This document shows, one piece after another, positions 1 to 7,155 of a DNA stretch of 18,676 nucleotides. The stretch is from contig JANOGU010000158.1 in the NCBI GenBank assembly GCA_031406135.1, forward strand, positions 1-18,676, read 5' to 3'. The stretch comes from JANOGU01 sp031406135 (GTDB lineage: Bacteria > Pseudomonadota > Alphaproteobacteria > Rhodobacterales > Rhodobacteraceae). Below the pieces are notes generated by a model, which searched no databases, was not told the origin of the DNA, and saw nothing but the letters and a program-made list of their open reading frames with translations. The translations under genes and the position numbers were made by a program. Every line of letters starts with the position of its first letter. The first letter of the stretch is position 1.

Positions 1-2
1 AC

Positions 3-95
3 CACCGCCCACACTCCGGCCTCGGGAACATCCCGCCGGCCGAGCTCATCGCCATGAAGGGGCTGGAAATGCGCGCCGCGCAGCCCCGGAAATCA
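3..95 (+). pseudogene. C-terminal fragment of an IS3-type transposase
   Basis: The frame starting at position 3 reads RPHSGLGNIPPAELIAM followed by KGLEMRAAQP. This resembles the end of the integrase-core (rve) domain of IS3-family OrfB transposases, where an RPHSxLGxxxPxEF motif closes the catalytic domain. The rest of the gene lies outside the window. The frame stays open to about position 202, but the resemblance fades after about position 95, so the true stop may be lost and flanking DNA read through. I call it a remnant or edge-cut gene. An intact IS reaching into the window from the left is possible. No terminal inverted repeat could be placed. Confidence 0.55.
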
Positions 96-284
96 ACCTG
101 CGGACCCTTCGAAAGGCCGGAGGAGAGTCGGGCTCAGGTCAAGGGCCAGTGCAAGACCGGTCGCGATCAACAGGCCGCGCGCGGCGATTTCTGCACCTCC
201 TGACAGGACCAGAATGCAGCGCCCGAAGCTCGACGCAGCCAGCCCAACCGCTCCCAGCACCAGCGCAACACCCAGCATCGACAT
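93..284 (-). CDS. short hydrophobic protein, possible remnant of a membrane protein
   Basis: A 63-residue frame begins MSMLGVALVLGAVGLAASS and holds two hydrophobic stretches (about residues 3-19 and 35-50) joined by a short loop with Arg and Glu. The same frame is open for 18 further codons upstream to a TAG, without an ATG. No convincing ribosome binding site precedes the ATG. The residue pattern (small residues in helices, an AARGLLIATGLAL segment) looks like the last two helices of a multi-pass transporter, loosely like NicO/RcnA-type metal exporters, but this is only an impression. It ends beside the transposase fragment, so it may be a gene truncated by insertion. The codons look natural for this genome, which is the main reason for listing it. 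Confidence 0.3.
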   Translation of the reverse strand: MSMLGVALVLGAVGLAASSFGRCILVLSGGAEIAARGLLIATGLALALDLSPTLLRPFEGSAG

Positions 285-795
285 GGCGGCAAAGCCGATG
301 CCTGCTGGCGTTACGCCGCGCGCGGGTCGGATTAAACCAGTCTGCTAACCTCCATCTTGCCCGGTTGTTCTCCTGCGAAGCGCGCCGCAAGGCTTTTCTC
401 CTTATGGAATTATTCTTGTGTCCATCCGTCAGGGGATGGACCAGGAAAGGACGATTTCGTCTGGTTGCTTTTGCAGAGCCGGACCGCGGCCAAGCGGCCT
501 TCGGCAAGGATCAACCGGGGACCCCGCGGGTATTGGGAGATACCGGGAATCCACCGCCTGAGTTTCACAGAGCGCGGCCCAGGGCACCGGCGCCGGGCAA
601 ACGATCCGGACGCCATTTTGCCACAATTACGCCACCGTCTTGCCAACCTTACAACTTTGGCGGGCATTTTTCATCGGTTCCGCCGATGCGAACAAGGCGA
701 ACGCGCCTCTAGCCTAACTCCAATGGTGCGAGGTCCGCAAAGCTCCGACACCAGACCGTCGTGAAAACTTGGCTCAGACAATACTGGAGTTTGTG
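285..795. other. about 510-base region with no supportable gene, upstream of the Tad locus
   Basis: Reading frames here on both strands give Arg/Pro/Ala-rich translations typical of shadow frames in GC-rich DNA, and none has a recognisable domain or a good ribosome binding site. The region is somewhat less GC-rich around 600-670 and 755-800, as expected for a regulatory stretch ahead of the pilin gene. I could not place a confident -35/-10 pair. A small hairpin at 672-688 is listed separately. Confidence 0.6.
672..688. promoter_or_regulatory. small inverted repeat upstream of flp
   Basis: CATCGG at 672-677 and CCGATG at 683-688 form a perfect 6-bp stem around the 5-base loop TTCCG, about 110 bases upstream of the pilin start. 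It could be a regulator half-site pair or a 5' untranslated hairpin. Six base pairs arise easily by chance in GC-rich DNA, so confidence is low. Confidence 0.2.
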
Positions 796-978
796 ATGAA
801 GAACCTGAAGAAATCCTTCGCGCGGCTGCTGCGGGACGAGAAGGGCGTGACGCTGGTCGAATACGCCATCGCCCTGACGCTGGCCGTCGTGGTCGGCGCC
901 GGTGCGCTGACGGTGCTTGGCGGCGACGTCGACGCCGAAATGACCGAAGCGAGCGTCGTGCTGCAAGCCGACAACTGA
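796..978 (+). CDS. flp: Flp-type pilin of a Tad pilus
   Basis: A 60-residue pre-pilin, the expected major subunit of the Tad pilus. A short basic leader (residues 1-17) ends in Gly17, followed by VTLVEYAIALTLAVVVGAG. Cleavage after Gly17 would put Glu at +5 and Tyr at +6, the hallmark of Flp pilins processed by CpaA/TadV-type peptidases. The hydrophobic helix spans about residues 18-40 and the short acidic tail is typical of the family. The ATG at 796 is preferred over an in-frame TTG at 769 because GGAG at 786-789 sits 6 bases before it and the leader then has normal length. It is the first gene of the locus and is followed by a strong hairpin, consistent with higher pilin expression than the genes downstream. 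Confidence 0.93.
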   Translation: MKNLKKSFARLLRDEKGVTLVEYAIALTLAVVVGAGALTVLGGDVDAEMTEASVVLQADN

Positions 979-990
979 GAAGCACTTGAC

Positions 991-1021
991 CCGCCCGCCG
1001 CATCAAAGGTGCGGCGGGCGG
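991..1021 (+). terminator. strong GC hairpin between flp and cpaB (attenuator or mRNA stabiliser)
   Basis: CCGCCCGCCGCA (991-1002) and TGCGGCGGGCGG (1010-1021) are perfect 12-base reverse complements around the 7-base loop TCAAAGG. The hairpin starts 12 bases after the pilin stop. No T-tract follows, so it is not a classic intrinsic terminator. It could partially terminate transcription or protect the 3' end of the flp message, giving much more pilin than assembly machinery. Confidence 0.75.
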
Positions 1022-1064
1022 CAGGTTGAGCGTCGTCCCAAGCATTACAGTTCAGGTTAGGTCC

Positions 1065-1874
1065 ATGCGCATCACATCGCTTCTGACATTTGCCGCAGGA
1101 CTGTCGGTCGCCGGAGGCTCGGCCTGGGTGGCCCGCGACTACCTGGAACAGCGCTACGCGACCGCGCAGGGAACCACCTGCGCCCAAGATTTCGTTCAGG
1201 TGGTTGTCGCGGCGCAGGACATTCCCTTTGGCAAGCCCGTCGATGCCACCAACCTCCGGGTGATGGACTGGCCGCGGTCGGCCCTGCCGCTGGGCGCCTT
1301 CACCGCGCAGGCCGACCTGATCCCGGCGTCGGGGATGGAGCCCCGGCGGGCGAAAACGGCGATGTCGCGCGGCGAGGTCGTGCTCGACTCGATGGTTTCG
1401 AACTTCGGCGAGAAGGTCACCATCGTGCAGTCCCTGGGTCCCAACACGCGGGCCATCGCGATCAGGGTCGAGGCCGCGACCAGCGTCGGCGGATTTGTCA
1501 CCCCGGGCGACCGGGTCGACGTGCTGCTCACGCAGGGGCGGGGCGAAGCGCTGAAGACGGTGACGATCATCCAGAATGTCCGGGTGATCGGCGTCGACCA
1601 GCAGGCCGACGAGAACAAGGACGCCCCGTCCGTGGCTCGGACGGTCACGCTCGAGGTCAGCCCGGAAGACAGCCAGAAGCTCGCGCTCGCGCAGAAGGCC
1701 GGCACGCTGAGCCTGACGCTGCGGACGCTCGAGGACGAGGACCTGCAGGAGCTTGCGGTGATCAGCCTTCGCGACGTCCTGCAGGAGCCGCTGGCCGCCG
1801 ACGAGGTCGTCGCGCCGATCCGCACCGTGATCGTGCGGCGCGGCACCGAGGCGACCGAGGCCGAGGTCCGGTGA
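1065..1874 (+). CDS. cpaB: Tad pilus assembly protein CpaB/RcpC
   Basis: A 269-residue protein. A single N-terminal hydrophobic segment (about residues 4-21) would anchor or export it. A SAF-like domain follows (about residues 43-110, with VVVAAQDIPFGKPVDATNLR), then the RcpC/CpaB domain (about 119-220, with AIAIRVEAATSVGGFVTPGD and VDVLLTQ). Family members act in the periplasm and are thought to help the secretin channel of the Tad apparatus. The ATG at 1065 is preferred over an in-frame TTG at 1026, because it places the hydrophobic segment at the N-terminus and has AGG-rich sequence just before it. Its stop is separated by one base from the GTG of the next gene. In many alphaproteobacterial tad loci the secretin gene cpaC comes next; here it does not. 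Confidence 0.92.
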   Translation: MRITSLLTFAAGLSVAGGSAWVARDYLEQRYATAQGTTCAQDFVQVVVAAQDIPFGKPVDATNLRVMDWPRSALPLGAFTAQADLIPASGMEPRRAKTAMSRGEVVLDSMVSNFGEKVTIVQSLGPNTRAIAIRVEAATSVGGFVTPGDRVDVLLTQGRGEALKTVTIIQNVRVIGVDQQADENKDAPSVARTVTLEVSPEDSQKLALAQKAGTLSLTLRTLEDEDLQELAVISLRDVLQEPLAADEVVAPIRTVIVRRGTEATEAEVR

Positions 1875-1875
1875 A

Positions 1876-3333
1876 GTGCGCAAACGCCCGGACCAGAAGT
1901 ATCGGCATGTCCGGCGCCTCGGACCGGACGAGCAGGGCACGATCCTGACGCTTTGGGCCGTCGTGCTCGGTGTGGTCCTGGGGATCGTTGCGCTGTCCTT
2001 TGACCTCGGCCGCGCATCGATCACCCGGTCGGAGCTGCAGTCCTTCGCCGACAACGTCGCGCTGGCCGCCGCGGGCGAACTGGACGGCAATCCCGATGCC
2101 ATCACCCGGGCCGTCGCCGCCGCCGCGCTCATCGCCGACAGCCACAGCTACGGCAACACCGACCGCGGCCTTGCCGGACCTTCGGACTACGCGCTCAGCT
2201 ATTTCGCGGCGCTGCCGGCGTCGGATTCGACGGCGCTGACCGGCGCGACGACCGATCCGGCCGAGGCCGCGTTCGTGCGGGTCACGGTCACGCCGACGAC
2301 GGTGCAAAGCACCTTCGGAGCGGCCTTCGCGGCGCTGACCGGACATGCAAACCGGAACTACACCCTGTCGGCCACCGCGGTCGCGGGACTTGCCATCTAT
2401 GCCTGCGACGTCACGCCCCTGATGTTCTGCCTGCCCGCTCCGGACTACCGCGCCGAAGATCACGTTGGCGATATGATCCAGCTTCGCTCGGGCGGCAACG
2501 GTGCGGCCTGGGGGCCGGGGGACTTCGGCTTCCTCGATCCGAGCCGGCTCCTGGTCGACACCGAAGGGCCCTGTGCGGGGCTAAATGGATCGAACCTAGT
2601 CGGTTGCCTGCTGGGCGCCGTCGGCAGCATCACGCAATGCTTCAACCAGCGCGGCGTGGACATGGAGCCCGGCCAGAAGGTCGGGATCGAGGACGCGATC
2701 TTCAACGTGCGCTTCGACATCTACCGCGCGACCATGAACGGCAAGAAGAACGACCCCGACTACGCGCCGGCGCCCAATGTCATCAAGGGCATCCTGCCGA
2801 AAGGCAACGGGTCCTGCATCGGCGGCAACGTGAACATCTCGCCCGATACGCTGGGGATGCCGCGCGACGACTGCATTGCCAGCGGCACCTGCGGACGCTT
2901 CGGCAACGGCATCTGGGCTGAGGGCCGCGAGGACTACGTGGCGATGAACTACGGCGGCAACGATCCCCATCCGTTTGCCCTGACGCGATACGAATATTAC
3001 CTGGAGGAGCTCGAAGCCGCGGGTCCGATCCTGACCGGACGGTCGGAAACCGGGCGGCCGGTCTGCTCGGCCAGCCCTCCGGCAGGACCCGAGCGCCGGG
3101 TCGTCATAGCAGCCGGAATCGACTGCGCGGCCAATGCCATCGGCGGCGCGGCGACCGATGTTCCGGTGGAGGAATTCTTCAAGATTTTCCTCACCGAGCC
3201 GGTCGGCCAGGACGGCAGCACGCCAAGGCGGCTGGACATCTGGGGCGAAGTCATCGGCAGCGCCAGCGATACCGGAACCGGGGCCGAGGGCACCGGCGGG
3301 ATCGTCCGCGACGTGGTCCAGTTGTACAGGTGA
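1876..3333 (+). CDS. tadG: TadG-like pilus assembly protein with N-terminal Tad (TadE/G-like) domain
   Basis: A 485-residue protein starting at GTG, one base after the cpaB stop. Residues 18-60 (DEQGTILTLWAVVLGVVLG, then SFDLGRASITRSELQSFAD) match the N-terminal domain of TadG-like proteins: a Gly, a hydrophobic helix and a polar helix that usually reads LQ.ADAAALAAA. No Glu occurs at +5 after Gly21, so peptidase cleavage is less certain than for flp and the TadE proteins. The rest is a large extracytoplasmic region with about ten Cys, several in CxxxxxC-type pairs, suggesting disulfides. I see no von Willebrand A MIDAS (DxSxS) motif, which some TadG proteins have. It probably sits in the inner membrane facing the periplasm. 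It overlaps nothing and ends 3 bases before the next ATG. Confidence 0.82.
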   Translation: MRKRPDQKYRHVRRLGPDEQGTILTLWAVVLGVVLGIVALSFDLGRASITRSELQSFADNVALAAAGELDGNPDAITRAVAAAALIADSHSYGNTDRGLAGPSDYALSYFAALPASDSTALTGATTDPAEAAFVRVTVTPTTVQSTFGAAFAALTGHANRNYTLSATAVAGLAIYACDVTPLMFCLPAPDYRAEDHVGDMIQLRSGGNGAAWGPGDFGFLDPSRLLVDTEGPCAGLNGSNLVGCLLGAVGSITQCFNQRGVDMEPGQKVGIEDAIFNVRFDIYRATMNGKKNDPDYAPAPNVIKGILPKGNGSCIGGNVNISPDTLGMPRDDCIASGTCGRFGNGIWAEGREDYVAMNYGGNDPHPFALTRYEYYLEELEAAGPILTGRSETGRPVCSASPPAGPERRVVIAAGIDCAANAIGGAATDVPVEEFFKIFLTEPVGQDGSTPRRLDIWGEVIGSASDTGTGAEGTGGIVRDVVQLYR

Positions 3334-3336
3334 TGC

Positions 3337-3855
3337 ATGGGTAACGCGACCAGCCTTCTCGGCCGCCGCCGCCCAAGCCGCCTTCGCGACTTCGCCGGCG
3401 ATGAAAGTGGCGCCCAGCTCGTCGAGTTCGCGATCGTGCTGCCGCTGATGCTGCTGATCTTTGGCCTGATCGTGGAAACCGGCCGGCTGATGTGGTCCTA
3501 TCAGGCTGTCGTCTCCGGTGTGCGGGACGCGTCCCGCTACCTGGCCCGCGTCGCACCCCGGGACGTCTGCTCCACCGGGGGAAGCGTCGTCGGCTACACT
3601 TCGGTCATCACCACCATCGTCGCCAAGGCCTCGGACGGAACCGAGATCCTGCCATCCGGGGTCCTGGTGACAGCGGTCACGCCAAGCCTTTCCTGCCCGT
3701 CGGGAACCTTCCGCTCCGACGAGGCCCCCCTCGTGACCGTCACGGCGGACGTCGAGGTGACCTTTCCCTTTTCAGGGCTGTTCGTCTTCGTCGGGGGATC
3801 GCGACCGACCCTCAACACCTCGGTCAGCGACCAGAGCCGGGTTTACGGATCATGA
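3337..3855 (+). CDS. tadE: TadE-like pseudopilin, first copy
   Basis: A 172-residue TadE/F-type pseudopilin. The leader ends at Gly25 in ESGAQLVEFAIVLPLMLLIF. Cleavage after Gly25 puts Glu at +5 and Phe at +6, as in peptidase-processed pseudopilins. The helix continues to about residue 46 and is followed by the usual ETGRLMWSYQAVVSGVRDASR region, where the conserved FGR-like turn is seen as TGR. The C-terminal half is a predicted periplasmic beta-rich domain with two Cys. The start ATG is 3 bases after the tadG stop, and the stop overlaps the next start in an ATGA, implying translational coupling. Confidence 0.88.
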   Translation: MGNATSLLGRRRPSRLRDFAGDESGAQLVEFAIVLPLMLLIFGLIVETGRLMWSYQAVVSGVRDASRYLARVAPRDVCSTGGSVVGYTSVITTIVAKASDGTEILPSGVLVTAVTPSLSCPSGTFRSDEAPLVTVTADVEVTFPFSGLFVFVGGSRPTLNTSVSDQSRVYGS

Positions 3856-4496
3856 CCGTGTCTGGCTCTGCCCATCGACTGGCGCGGCGCCTCTGGCGGT
3901 CGGAAGACGGCTCGACGATGGTCGAATTTTCCATCGTCGTCAGCCTGTTCCTGCTGATCCTGTTCGGCCTTATCGACTTTGGCCGGCTTGCCTTTCACCT
4001 CGTCGTGTCGGAACGCGCGATGCATGCGGCGGCGCGGGTCGCGTCGGTCCGGCCACCGGCCTGTACCGGAGTGCCCGCCACCCTGACGCGCGCCGCGGAC
4101 GCCGACGGCACCGTGGCCTATGGCACGAGCTGCAATGCAGGCGGCCCGGTCTGCGAGGACCCCGGCACCATCACTTGCGCGGGGAGCGTGGCGAACCCGA
4201 CGGCCGCGGAGATCTGGACCCTCGTGAACTCGACGCTGCCGCCGGATGCCGGGATCGGAGACCTGCGCTTCACCTACGCGTTCGACCCCAACCTCGGATT
4301 TCTGGGCGGCCCCTACGTGCCGGTCGTGACTGTCGAGCTGCAGGACGTCGGGTTCGATTTCGTCACGCCCCTGTCCTCGCTCGCGGTCGCCGCGGGTGCG
4401 CTGCCCGGGGGCGACGCCTGGGACGAGGGGCTGATGCTTCCGTCGCAGAGCGTCTCGATGCCGGGAGAGGATCTTGCGCAGGGCGAAGATGGGTAA
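3852..4496 (+). CDS. TadE/TadF-like pseudopilin, second copy
   Basis: A 214-residue protein starting inside the ATGA overlap with the previous gene. The leader ends at Gly20 in SEDGSTMVEFSIVVSLFLLI; cleavage would leave Glu at +5 and Phe at +6. The motif FGLIDFGRLAFHLVVSERAM is the classic TadE pattern (helix, then DFGR). The periplasmic part has four Cys in a stretch rich in Gly, Thr and Asp. It is a paralogue of the preceding gene and may correspond to TadF. The two pseudopilins probably form a minor or priming complex with the TadG-like protein. The same frame is open upstream inside the previous gene, but that extension is out-of-frame noise. Confidence 0.87.
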   Translation: MTVSGSAHRLARRLWRSEDGSTMVEFSIVVSLFLLILFGLIDFGRLAFHLVVSERAMHAAARVASVRPPACTGVPATLTRAADADGTVAYGTSCNAGGPVCEDPGTITCAGSVANPTAAEIWTLVNSTLPPDAGIGDLRFTYAFDPNLGFLGGPYVPVVTVELQDVGFDFVTPLSSLAVAAGALPGGDAWDEGLMLPSQSVSMPGEDLAQGEDG

Positions 4497-4520
4497 CCCG
4501 GACAGCCAGAGGAAATGAGC

Positions 4521-5732
4521 ATGGCACGGAACGATAGGTCCGTCGTTGTCGTTTCGGAGGATGCCGCATTCTCCGACCGCATCGGCGCATTGCTTCGGGC
4601 GACGCCGGGGATCGCGTTGACGCAGTGCAACACGTCGCTCCTGGGCCTGAACGGCAAGACCAGCGACCTGGCACAGCAGTCCGAACTGATCATCTTCAAG
4701 GCCCAGGCCGAGCCGGCGGACGATCTAACGGCGCTGCGCGAGATTGTCGGGCGCGGCGCCGCGGCCAGGCTGCTTGCCGTCAGCGACAGCACGACCCCGT
4801 TCGGCGCCGCGCACAGCCTGCTGCGCGCCGGGGTTTCGGAGGTGGTTCCCGACACGCTCGACGACGCAGAGCTGGAAAAGATCGTCGCGCGCCTGTCCGC
4901 GAGCCGGCGGCTGACGCTCAGCGCAACGGAGCAGAAGGACGGAAGACTGATTGTCGTGTCGCATGCGCGCGGCGGGGTCGGCGCCACCACTTTCGCAGTG
5001 AACCTGGCGAACGAACTCGGCCGGCAGCGTCGCCGGTTCGGACGGCTGGTCGGGCCTGCCCGGAAAGTGGTCCTTGTCGACCTCGACCTGCAGTTTGGCA
5101 CCATCGCGAGTTTTCTCGACCTTTCGGCAAACGACGCGCTCTACACGCTGGTCAGGGATCACCTCGACCCCGACAGCGTGTTCGTCGACCAATCGATCGA
5201 CGTCACCCCCGCGGGCTTTGCCGTGCTGGCCGGCCCGTCCCGTTACCTGCCGCTGACGGCCGTCACCCCCGACCAGATCCGCGCCCTGCTCCGCGTGCTG
5301 CGGCAGCGGTTCGACTTCGTGGTGGTCGACATGCCGCAGGTGATCGTGGACTGGGTCTCTCCGGTTCTCGATGCCGTGGACCGGGTGCAGATGGTGACGG
5401 GAACGAGCGTCCCGTCGATCCAGCAGTCGCGACGGCTGATCGATTTCTACCGGGAACAGAATCCCGCAGTCGAAATCGACATCGTCGTCAGCAAAGAGAA
5501 GAAGCCCCTGCTTCGGTCCCGCCGGCAAGTCGAGGCGGAGAAGGCCCTTGGCCTGCCGTTCCGCCACTGGCTCCCGCTCGACCCGCGGGCGGCCGATGCG
5601 GCGATGGACCAGGGGCGGCCGCTGTCCCGGGTCGCGCCGGGCAGCGTTCTGACCAAGGCGGTCCGCGGCATCGCGGCAGAGATGCTGAGACTGGCCGACG
5701 CCAGCACAGCCAAAGCCGAACGGCAATTGTAA
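4521..5732 (+). CDS. cpaE: CpaE/TadZ-like pilus localisation ATPase (ParA/MinD family)
   Basis: A 403-residue protein. Residues 1-130 resemble an atypical response-regulator receiver domain (SVVVVSEDAAFSDRIGALL near the start) without an obvious phospho-acceptor Asp pattern, as is usual in CpaE/TadZ. A MinD/ParA-type ATPase follows, with deviant P-loop ARGGVGATT at about residues 149-157, VVLVDLDLQFG at about 183-193 and the later FVVVDMP strand. CpaE/TadZ proteins place the Tad machine at the cell pole or a focus. The ATG at 4521 is preferred to an ATG at 4515, because AGAGG at 4508-4512 sits 8 bases from 4521 and only 2 from 4515. The first P-loop residue is Arg rather than Lys, as I recall for many CpaE proteins. 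Confidence 0.9.
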   Translation: MARNDRSVVVVSEDAAFSDRIGALLRATPGIALTQCNTSLLGLNGKTSDLAQQSELIIFKAQAEPADDLTALREIVGRGAAARLLAVSDSTTPFGAAHSLLRAGVSEVVPDTLDDAELEKIVARLSASRRLTLSATEQKDGRLIVVSHARGGVGATTFAVNLANELGRQRRRFGRLVGPARKVVLVDLDLQFGTIASFLDLSANDALYTLVRDHLDPDSVFVDQSIDVTPAGFAVLAGPSRYLPLTAVTPDQIRALLRVLRQRFDFVVVDMPQVIVDWVSPVLDAVDRVQMVTGTSVPSIQQSRRLIDFYREQNPAVEIDIVVSKEKKPLLRSRRQVEAEKALGLPFRHWLPLDPRAADAAMDQGRPLSRVAPGSVLTKAVRGIAAEMLRLADASTAKAERQL

Positions 5733-5751
5733 GACGAGGGAGGCCAAGTCA

Positions 5752-7155
5752 ATGTTCAAGGATTTTGCAGGCATCGGCAAGCGGAACCAGGCTCCCGACA
5801 AGGTCCTGTCCTTCGCGCGCGGCCCTCGCGGCGCCCAGCCGCCCACGGTCGAGGCCCTGCCGCTGCTCGTGCCGGACGACCCTGCGCTGCAGGCCTATCT
5901 CGAGCTGAAGAGCCGCATGCACGAGGTGCTGCTCGAGCGGCTGAACCTGGCAGCGATCGAAAAGGTCGATCTGGACGAGCTGCGGCGCGAAGTCTCCACG
6001 CTGGTCAACGACGCGCTGCGCGAAAGCAGCACGCCGATGCGCGCCGAGGAGTTCAAGCAGCTGGTCACAGAACTGATGGACGAGGTGTTGGGCCTCGGCC
6101 CGCTCGAACCCCTGATGGCCGATCCGACGGTGAACGACGTCCTCGTGAACGGCCACCGCAACGTCTATGTGGAACGCAACGGCATCCTGGAACGGTCCCG
6201 GGCGCGGTTCCGCGACGAGCGCCACCTGCTGCGGATCATCGAAAAGATCGTCTCGCGCGTGGGCCGCAGGGTGGACGAAAGCAATCCGCTGGTCGATGCG
6301 CGCCTTGAGGACGGCAGCCGCGTGAACGCCATCATCAGGCCCTGCGCGATCGACGGTCCGAGCCTGTCGATCCGCAAGTTCTCGCGCAAGCCGCTGACGC
6401 TCGAGCGGCTCGTGGAGATCGGCACGATGTCGTCGGAAGCCGCACGCTTCCTGCGCGCCCTGGTCGAGGCGCGGATGAACATCCTGATCTCGGGCGGGAC
6501 CGGCTCGGGGAAGACCACGTTGCTCAACGCCATCTCGGCCGCGATCGACGACCGCGCGCGCATCGTCACCATCGAGGACGCGGCCGAGCTGCAGTTGCAG
6601 CAGACGCATGTCGTGCGGCTGGAAACGCGGCCGTCCAACCCCAATGGCCAGGGCGCCATCGCCCAGCGCGACCTGGTGCGCAACGCGCTGCGGATGCGGC
6701 CGGACCGGATCATCGTGGGTGAAGTGCGCGGGGCCGAAGCCTTCGACATGCTGCAGGCGATGAACACCGGCCACGACGGCAGCATGACGACGGTGCACGC
6801 CAACTCGGCCCGCGACGCGATCAGCCGGGTCGAGCAGATGGTGACGATGGTCGGCATGGACCTGCCGCTGGCCGCGATCCGCGCTCAGATCGCCTCCGGC
6901 GTGCAGATCGTGGTTCAGGCGGCCCGGCTTGCGGACGGGCGCCGGCGTCTGATCTCCATCAGCGAGATCACCGGCATCGAGGGCAACGTCATCACGATGC
7001 AGGAGATTTTCGTCTTCCGCAAACTCGGCAAGGACGCCGACGGGCATGTGATCGGCGAGTTCCTGGCAACGGGAATCCGGCCGCAGTGCACCGAGGCCCT
7101 GCAGTTGGCCGGCGTGCAGATTGATCCGTCCGACTTCCTCGTGCGGAGGTCGTGA
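5752..7155 (+). CDS. cpaF: Tad pilus secretion ATPase CpaF/TadA
   Basis: A 467-residue hexameric secretion ATPase of the type II/IV family, which powers pilin export and assembly at the inner membrane. The N-terminal helical region is followed by the conserved block EVLGLGPLEPLMADPTVNDV (about 111-130), Walker A GGTGSGKT (248-255), the acidic IVTIEDAAELQL segment (about 271-282), Walker B region RIIVGEVRG (about 319-327) and the His-box-like HDGSMTTVHAN (341-351). The length is normal for CpaF. GAGGGAGG at 5736-5743 is a good ribosome binding site. The stop overlaps the start of tadB by one base. Confidence 0.97.
   Translation: MFKDFAGIGKRNQAPDKVLSFARGPRGAQPPTVEALPLLVPDDPALQAYLELKSRMHEVLLERLNLAAIEKVDLDELRREVSTLVNDALRESSTPMRAEEFKQLVTELMDEVLGLGPLEPLMADPTVNDVLVNGHRNVYVERNGILERSRARFRDERHLLRIIEKIVSRVGRRVDESNPLVDARLEDGSRVNAIIRPCAIDGPSLSIRKFSRKPLTLERLVEIGTMSSEAARFLRALVEARMNILISGGTGSGKTTLLNAISAAIDDRARIVTIEDAAELQLQQTHVVRLETRPSNPNGQGAIAQRDLVRNALRMRPDRIIVGEVRGAEAFDMLQAMNTGHDGSMTTVHANSARDAISRVEQMVTMVGMDLPLAAIRAQIASGVQIVVQAARLADGRRRLISISEITGIEGNVITMQEIFVFRKLGKDADGHVIGEFLATGIRPQCTEALQLAGVQIDPSDFLVRRS

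Noticed and set aside
149..764. Overlapping plus-strand open frames of 135-187 residues ahead of flp
   Set aside because: The translations are Arg/Pro/Ser-rich with no domain or convincing ribosome binding site, and they overlap each other and minus-strand frames. They are typical of chance open frames in GC-rich DNA.
774..2132. Long minus-strand frame (about 450 residues) opposite flp, cpaB and tadG
   Set aside because: It is antisense to three well-supported genes, and its His/Arg/Asp-rich translation is the usual mirror of GC-rich coding sequence.
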